The position numbers were made by a program, and so were the translations under genes. The notes under the pieces are model-generated. The model made no database searches. It was not told the DNA's origin and worked only from the letters and a program-made list of their open reading frames with translations. Shown here piece after piece: positions 59,915 to 64,000 of a DNA stretch of 64,000 nt; the first letter of the stretch is position 1; each line of letters begins with the position of its first letter. This stretch comes from Meiothermus cerbereus DSM 11376 (GTDB lineage: Bacteria > Deinococcota > Deinococci > Deinococcales > Thermaceae): the NCBI RefSeq assembly GCF_000620065.1, contig NZ_JHVI01000009.1, forward strand, positions 1 through 64,000. The letters are read 5' to 3'.

Positions 59915-62379
59915 CGCCTGCGGCGGCGCTTGCGCTTCGATGAAGAAGCCTTTTCCCCACTTGGCTGGGGGGATGCGCTTGGCGCTTCGCCCCAGGAGCC
60001 AAAATAAATTTTCTGAGCATTGACCTTAACCGGCTTCTGGAAACCCCGCCGCTCGTCGGGCGGGCCCACCACCCGCCTCGAGCGGGCCCTGGTATGGGGG
60101 GCCGGGCTTTTGGGTTCGGTGGCGACTATCTTGCGCGCTGGCTTGGCGGTCGCAGCCGCCTTGGGCTCCTGGGCGGCTGGTTTTGTGCCCTTCCCACGCT
60201 TGCCCCGGCGGCGCTTTTTGCTCTGCTCCTGTTTGGGTGGTTCGGGTGGGGTTTCCGACTGATAAAACTTTTCTGTCGGCACCAGATCAATCTGCCGGGC
60301 CGATGGGTTGGCTCCTTCAATTTTTACTTCCATCTCGTCTCCTATTCGAATGCGGCGTTTGGTTCGCAGGCCTTCCAAAGCCAGCAGGTCTTCGATGTAC
60401 TGGTAGTGGTCGTCCTCGAGGGCCCCTAGCCGAATCATGCCCTCCACCCCGTTCTTGAGGCTCACAAACACCCCGAACCCGGTAACGCCCGAGACCGTGC
60501 CCCGGAAGGTCTCGCCTCGGTGCCTTAAGGCCCACAGGCACTGGTAGTACTTGGTCAACTCGCGCTCGGCGTTTTCGGCGGCCCGCTCGCGTTCGGAGGT
60601 ATGCTCGGCAATTTTAGGAAACCGCTGGCTCCACTCCTCCTTACGGGCCTGGGTAATGCGGCGCTGGAGCAGGGTGCGCAACACCCGGTGCACCACTAGA
60701 TCGGGATACCGCCGGATGGGGCTGGTGAAGTGCAGATAGTGTTCGGCAGCCAGCCCAAAATGCCCCAGGTTTTCAGCAGCATAGCGGGCCAGGCGCAAAG
60801 AGCGCAGCAGCAGGGTCGAGACCACAGGCTCCTCTGGGCGGCCTTCGGCTTGCTTCAGGATGCTTTGCAGGGCCTTGGGGGAGAGCTCGCCTCCCGGCAG
60901 GCTGTAGCCCAGCTTACCCAGGGCGGCCACCAGCTTATTGTAGGCCTCTTCGCTGGGGTCCTCGTGGACGCGAAACAGGGTGGGGATGTCTCGCTCGGCC
61001 AGGTGCTTGGCCACCACCCGGTTGGCCAGCAGCATCAGCTCTTCGATCAGGCTGCGGGCGCGGGGCTCATTCTGCGGAATCAGGTGCAGGCTGCCGTCCT
61101 CGTCTACCTCCACCTTTACCTCGGTGAAGCGAAAATCCAGCGCGCCCTCTTCCAGTCGGCGGGCTTTTAGGGTCTGGGTGAGCCTGAGCAGGAGCTTCAG
61201 GTCTTCTTCGAGCCCCGAACTCCTGTCGGGTGGCAAGACCTGGGTTTGTTCGGGGTGCTTTAGCCCCTCGGCAAAGGCCTCGACCTCGGTATAGGTCAGG
61301 CGGGCCACGCTGCGGATGACCCCCTCGGCAAAGCGGTAGTCCTTGACCTTGCCCTTGGGCGTGAGCTCGACCAGCACCGAGATGACCAGCCGGTCTTCGT
61401 AAGGTTTGAGCGAACAGATGCCGTTGGAAAGCTGCTCGGGCAGCATGGGCAGCACCCGGCCCGGCAGGTACACGCTGGTTGCGCGGGCGTAGGCTTCGTG
61501 ATCTAGGGGCGAGAACTCTTTCACATAGTGTGAGACATCGGCAATGTGGATTCCCACCCGGTAGTTGCCGTTCGGGAGCTGCTCGATGTGAATCGCGTCG
61601 TCGAAGTCTTTGGCATCGGCCCCATCGATGGTAAAGACCCGCAAGGCCCGAAAATCCTCCCGCCGCTCAACTTCTTTTGCGTCCAGATGGGCTATCTTTT
61701 GGGCTTCCTCCAGCGCTTCAGGCGGGAATACACTCCTAAGCTCGTACTTGGCGATGATGGCCTCGGTCTCGACCTCGGGGCTATCGCCTTGGCCCAGATA
61801 GCCGGCAAACTCGCCGTAAGGCTCCTGGGGCTTGCGCCCGCTGGGGTAGGTGACCCGCACCACCAGACGCGCCCCGCTTTCCAGGCCCTCGAGCCCCTCG
61901 GGCTTGAGCTTGAGCGCGGGCAGCCGGGCATCGTCGGGCTTGAGCCAGGCAAACCCCTGCTTGAAGTAGAGCCGTCCCACCACCTGGTGATGGGCCCGCT
62001 CGAGCACCTCCACCACCACCCCCCAGGGTTTGCCATCGCGGCCTGGGGGACGCGGCTCGGCGCGTACTCGATCCCCGTGCCAGGCCCCGCCGGTGTGGCC
62101 TTTGGGAATGTAAAGGTCGGGTAAGTCGGGGTTGGCCGGGATCACAAACGCAAATCCTGCGGCGTGGGCTTGCAGACGACCCTCGAGGCCCTTTTGCGCT
62201 AGCGCCTCGGGAAGCTGGTAGAGTTTGCGCCGTGGCTCGACCACTTTGCCCTCGACTACCAGCAAGTCCAGGGCCTCTTTGGCCTGCTCCTTGTCGAGCC
62301 GCAGGCTCCGCACCAGCTCGCGCAGACTAAAGCGCTTTTTGGGGTGCTTTTTGAGATACTCGTAAATCTGCTCAAGCAT
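59911..62379 (-). CDS. rnr: Ribonuclease R
   Basis: Processive 3'-5' exoribonuclease that degrades structured RNA. 822 residues. Winged helix (MLEQIYEYLKKHPKKRFSL, 1-19), two cold-shock OB folds, RNB catalytic domain with TIDGADAKDFDDAIHIEQL near 262-280 (metal-binding Asp cluster) and LVVHRVLRTLLQRR near 560, S1 domain near 638-712 (FRGTVSGVTGFGVFVSLKNG). The last about 100 residues are Lys/Arg-rich and low-complexity (QSKKRRRGKRGKG, SSKRKRRRRR), probably RNA-binding. Confidence 0.95.
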   Translation of the reverse strand: MLEQIYEYLKKHPKKRFSLRELVRSLRLDKEQAKEALDLLVVEGKVVEPRRKLYQLPEALAQKGLEGRLQAHAAGFAFVIPANPDLPDLYIPKGHTGGAWHGDRVRAEPRPPGRDGKPWGVVVEVLERAHHQVVGRLYFKQGFAWLKPDDARLPALKLKPEGLEGLESGARLVVRVTYPSGRKPQEPYGEFAGYLGQGDSPEVETEAIIAKYELRSVFPPEALEEAQKIAHLDAKEVERREDFRALRVFTIDGADAKDFDDAIHIEQLPNGNYRVGIHIADVSHYVKEFSPLDHEAYARATSVYLPGRVLPMLPEQLSNGICSLKPYEDRLVISVLVELTPKGKVKDYRFAEGVIRSVARLTYTEVEAFAEGLKHPEQTQVLPPDRSSGLEEDLKLLLRLTQTLKARRLEEGALDFRFTEVKVEVDEDGSLHLIPQNEPRARSLIEELMLLANRVVAKHLAERDIPTLFRVHEDPSEEAYNKLVAALGKLGYSLPGGELSPKALQSILKQAEGRPEEPVVSTLLLRSLRLARYAAENLGHFGLAAEHYLHFTSPIRRYPDLVVHRVLRTLLQRRITQARKEEWSQRFPKIAEHTSERERAAENAERELTKYYQCLWALRHRGETFRGTVSGVTGFGVFVSLKNGVEGMIRLGALEDDHYQYIEDLLALEGLRTKRRIRIGDEMEVKIEGANPSARQIDLVPTEKFYQSETPPEPPKQEQSKKRRRGKRGKGTKPAAQEPKAAATAKPARKIVATEPKSPAPHTRARSRRVVGPPDERRGFQKPVKVNAQKIYFGSWGEAPSASPQPSGEKASSSKRKRRRRR

Positions 62380-62478
62380 GATGTTTTTAGGTCGAGAAGT
62401 TCGAACTACCGTATCGCACGCTCAGCGCTCCTCGCCTCATCATAAAGCACCCACGCTGGGTTATTCACACATCCCAGG

Positions 62479-63714
62479 CTAAAGAACGCCCTCGAAGGCC
62501 AGCCGGGTAGCGCTCAGGGCCCCCTCCAGCGCCTCCACGCACTGGTCGATGTGGGTTTTTTCCACGATCAAGGGTGGCTCCAGGCGCACCACCTTGGGAT
62601 TGTTGAGGCCAAAGGCCGTCAGTACCCCGCGGGTAGCCAGCTCGGCCACCACCACCGCGCCGATGTCGGCATCGCTGAACTCGAGGCCCACCAACAAACC
62701 CCGCCCCCGCACCTCCTGGATAAACTCGGGGTAGGCCTGCTGCAACCCGGCCAGTTGCCCCATCAGGTAGTGGCCCATTTCCAGGGCGCGGGCGGGTAGA
62801 TCCTCGCTGAGCGTTACCTCGATAGCCGCCAGTGCCGCCGCTGCTGCCAGCGGGTTGCCCCCAAAGGTGGTGGAGTGAATCAGGGGCTCGGTCTTGTAGA
62901 TGCTCAGGATTTCCGGGCGGCAGATGGTGGCCGAGATGGGCATCACCCCGCCCCCCAAGGCCTTGGCGCTCACCAGGATGTCGGGCTCTACCCGCTCCCA
63001 GTCCACCGCCCAGAGCTTGCCGGTGCGGCCCATACCGGTCTGCACCTCGTCGGCAATCAGCACCACCCCTTTTTCGCGGGTTATACGCCGCACCTCGCGC
63101 AGATACCCCTCGGGGGGCACCCGGATGCCCCCCTCGCCCTGGATGGGCTCCACGATCACCGCCGCGGTGTCGGGGCCGATGGCCGCCTCGATGGCCTGGG
63201 CATCGCCGTAAGGCACCACCGTTACCCCCGGCACCAGAGGTCGCGCCGGAAGCTGGTAGTGCTCGCGCGGCGTGACCGAGAGGGCCCCCAGGGTTTTGCC
63301 GTGGTAGCCCCCCTGGGTGGTGATAAAGCCCGGCTTGCCTGTGTAGAAGCGGGCAAACTTGAGCGCGGCCTCCACCCCCTCGGCGCCGGAGTTGCCGAAG
63401 TAGACCATCGAAAGCTCGCCAGGGGTAATCTCGGCCAGCCGGGCGGCCAGCCTGGTGGTGGGCTCGGAAACCAGCACCCGCACCGACATGGGCATTTTGT
63501 CGAGCTGGGCCTTGGCTGCCTCCACCACCTTAGGATGCCGGTGGCCCAGCGACAGGGTTCCGTACAGGCCCAGAAAATCCAGGTAGCGCTTGCCTTCGGT
63601 GTCCCAGACGTATACCCCTTCGGCGTGGGACTCTACTTTGTCCAGCCCGGTAAAGCGCAAAAGCCCTGCCAGGCCGGGGTTGATGTGTCGTTCGAACTGT
63701 TCGAAAAGGGTCAT
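62479..63714 (-). CDS. Class III (PLP-dependent) aminotransferase
   Basis: About 411 residues from ATG 63714 (MTLFEQFERHIN); the frame runs further upstream, but without conservation. PLP features: GNSGAEGVEAALKFAR near 107-122, YHGKTLGALSVTP near 139-151, ADEVQTGMGRTGKLWA near 223-238, and the PLP Lys in SAKALGGGVMP near 252-262. Length and order fit putrescine/ornithine or 4-aminobutyrate-type enzymes; GLYGTLSLGHRHPKVVEAA near 50-68 is typical. Substrate not assigned. 99 bases from rnr. Confidence 0.88.
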   Translation of the reverse strand: MTLFEQFERHINPGLAGLLRFTGLDKVESHAEGVYVWDTEGKRYLDFLGLYGTLSLGHRHPKVVEAAKAQLDKMPMSVRVLVSEPTTRLAARLAEITPGELSMVYFGNSGAEGVEAALKFARFYTGKPGFITTQGGYHGKTLGALSVTPREHYQLPARPLVPGVTVVPYGDAQAIEAAIGPDTAAVIVEPIQGEGGIRVPPEGYLREVRRITREKGVVLIADEVQTGMGRTGKLWAVDWERVEPDILVSAKALGGGVMPISATICRPEILSIYKTEPLIHSTTFGGNPLAAAAALAAIEVTLSEDLPARALEMGHYLMGQLAGLQQAYPEFIQEVRGRGLLVGLEFSDADIGAVVVAELATRGVLTAFGLNNPKVVRLEPPLIVEKTHIDQCVEALEGALSATRLAFEGVL

Positions 63715-64000
63715 GATCGGTTCTGAGTTTATCACGCTCGAGGCCGCACTGTTTGATGCGCGGTCTGGGGAACTACGCACGCTGTATGTGCTCCACGCGA
63801 AGCCTTCACTCTTGTTCTGGGCGACAAGGCGATATTTTGGCCCCAGGCGCGTACGAGCGCGCGCTGCATCCTGCATGATCATCGAGCGCTGCGAAGCCCT
63901 GCCGGATGAGTCCCGTCAGATTCTGGGGATTTGCACCAAGCACGAAGCCTCCGAGCGACCTTTTCGGGAGCTTTAGGCTTCAGGTTCGCTTCTTGCGTTT
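63715..64000. other. Upstream region of the aminotransferase; no gene recognised
   Basis: 286 bases up to the window edge. AT-rich start near 63725-63745 may hold the aminotransferase promoter (minus strand TAAACT). No convincing coding, RNA or repeat feature is seen. Confidence 0.5.

Noticed and set aside
63590-63976. Plus-strand open frame of about 128 codons overlapping the aminotransferase start
   Set aside because: It has biased, low-complexity composition and runs antisense to a real gene; no family, ribosome site or promoter.

Overview
The window looks like chromosomal DNA of a Thermaceae bacterium (phylum Deinococcota), most likely Meiothermus. This is inferred from several things. 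The GC content is high. The palindrome CTCGAG is extremely frequent (15 times in one 3.3 kb gene). Many genes start a few bases after a -10 box with no leader. Mfd is short (987 aa). A Nudix protein closely resembles, from memory, Thermus Ap6A hydrolase Ndx1. I could not run a database search, so genus level is an inference. Most of the window is ordinary, densely packed chromosome, punctuated by small repeats and two insertion-sequence remnants.

Layout. 1-350: right end of an ISKra4-like element. 360-580: tRNA-Gln with its own promoter and terminator. 756-4787: degenerate receiver protein, class A PBP, then asd behind a threonine-codon leader peptide and terminator. 4827-5338: two unrelated small repeats and an IS4-type transposase stump. 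6001-9821 (minus): glpX, hisIE, hisF and an RNA methyltransferase. 9919-13601: TAXI-TRAP transporter. 13515-20643: patatin, trpC, a large SARP-type regulator and a big secreted lipoprotein. 20713-27097 (minus): sodA, fumC, an MFS carrier, and a coupled trio of pyroglutamyl peptidase, LpxB-related protein and GT2 glycosyltransferase. 27265-35411: mfd, cupin, topA and an acetyl-CoA hydrolase family gene, with three copies of a 113-125 bp repeat. 35489-38982: small membrane and stress genes (DUF502, DUF456, DUF1028, Nudix, gamma-carbonic anhydrase). 39128-43639: a probable copper operon (DUF2946, CopC, CopD, MbnP, MbnH, secreted CFC protein). 43985-50128: paired M16 peptidases, Zn/Mn-type ABC transporter, Rrf2 regulator with iscS. 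50125-55109: fadD, M20D amidohydrolase, DUF4864, AEC carrier. 55115-63714 (mostly minus): lipoprotein, rsmE, prmA, aldose epimerase, BtuF-like protein, coaE, a CAP-domain lipoprotein on the plus strand, rnr and a class III aminotransferase.

The most interesting signals are regulatory. (1) A nine-codon leader peptide MVWYTTTT, its own promoter, a hairpin and an intrinsic terminator lie in front of asd; this has the form of a threonine-sensing transcription attenuator, with a nearly leaderless leader ORF. (2) Two promoters 16 kb apart share TAACGC-N5-TAACGC-N9-TA(G/C)CCT, suggesting an unnamed response-regulator regulon that includes a large lipoprotein and a 68-residue orphan. (3) TopA ends in two tandem copies of a module that reads like sigma-70 region 4, duplicated almost perfectly at DNA level. 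(4) An mbnP-mbnH pair is embedded with copC/copD and a DUF2946 gene in a thermophile lacking visible methanobactin genes.
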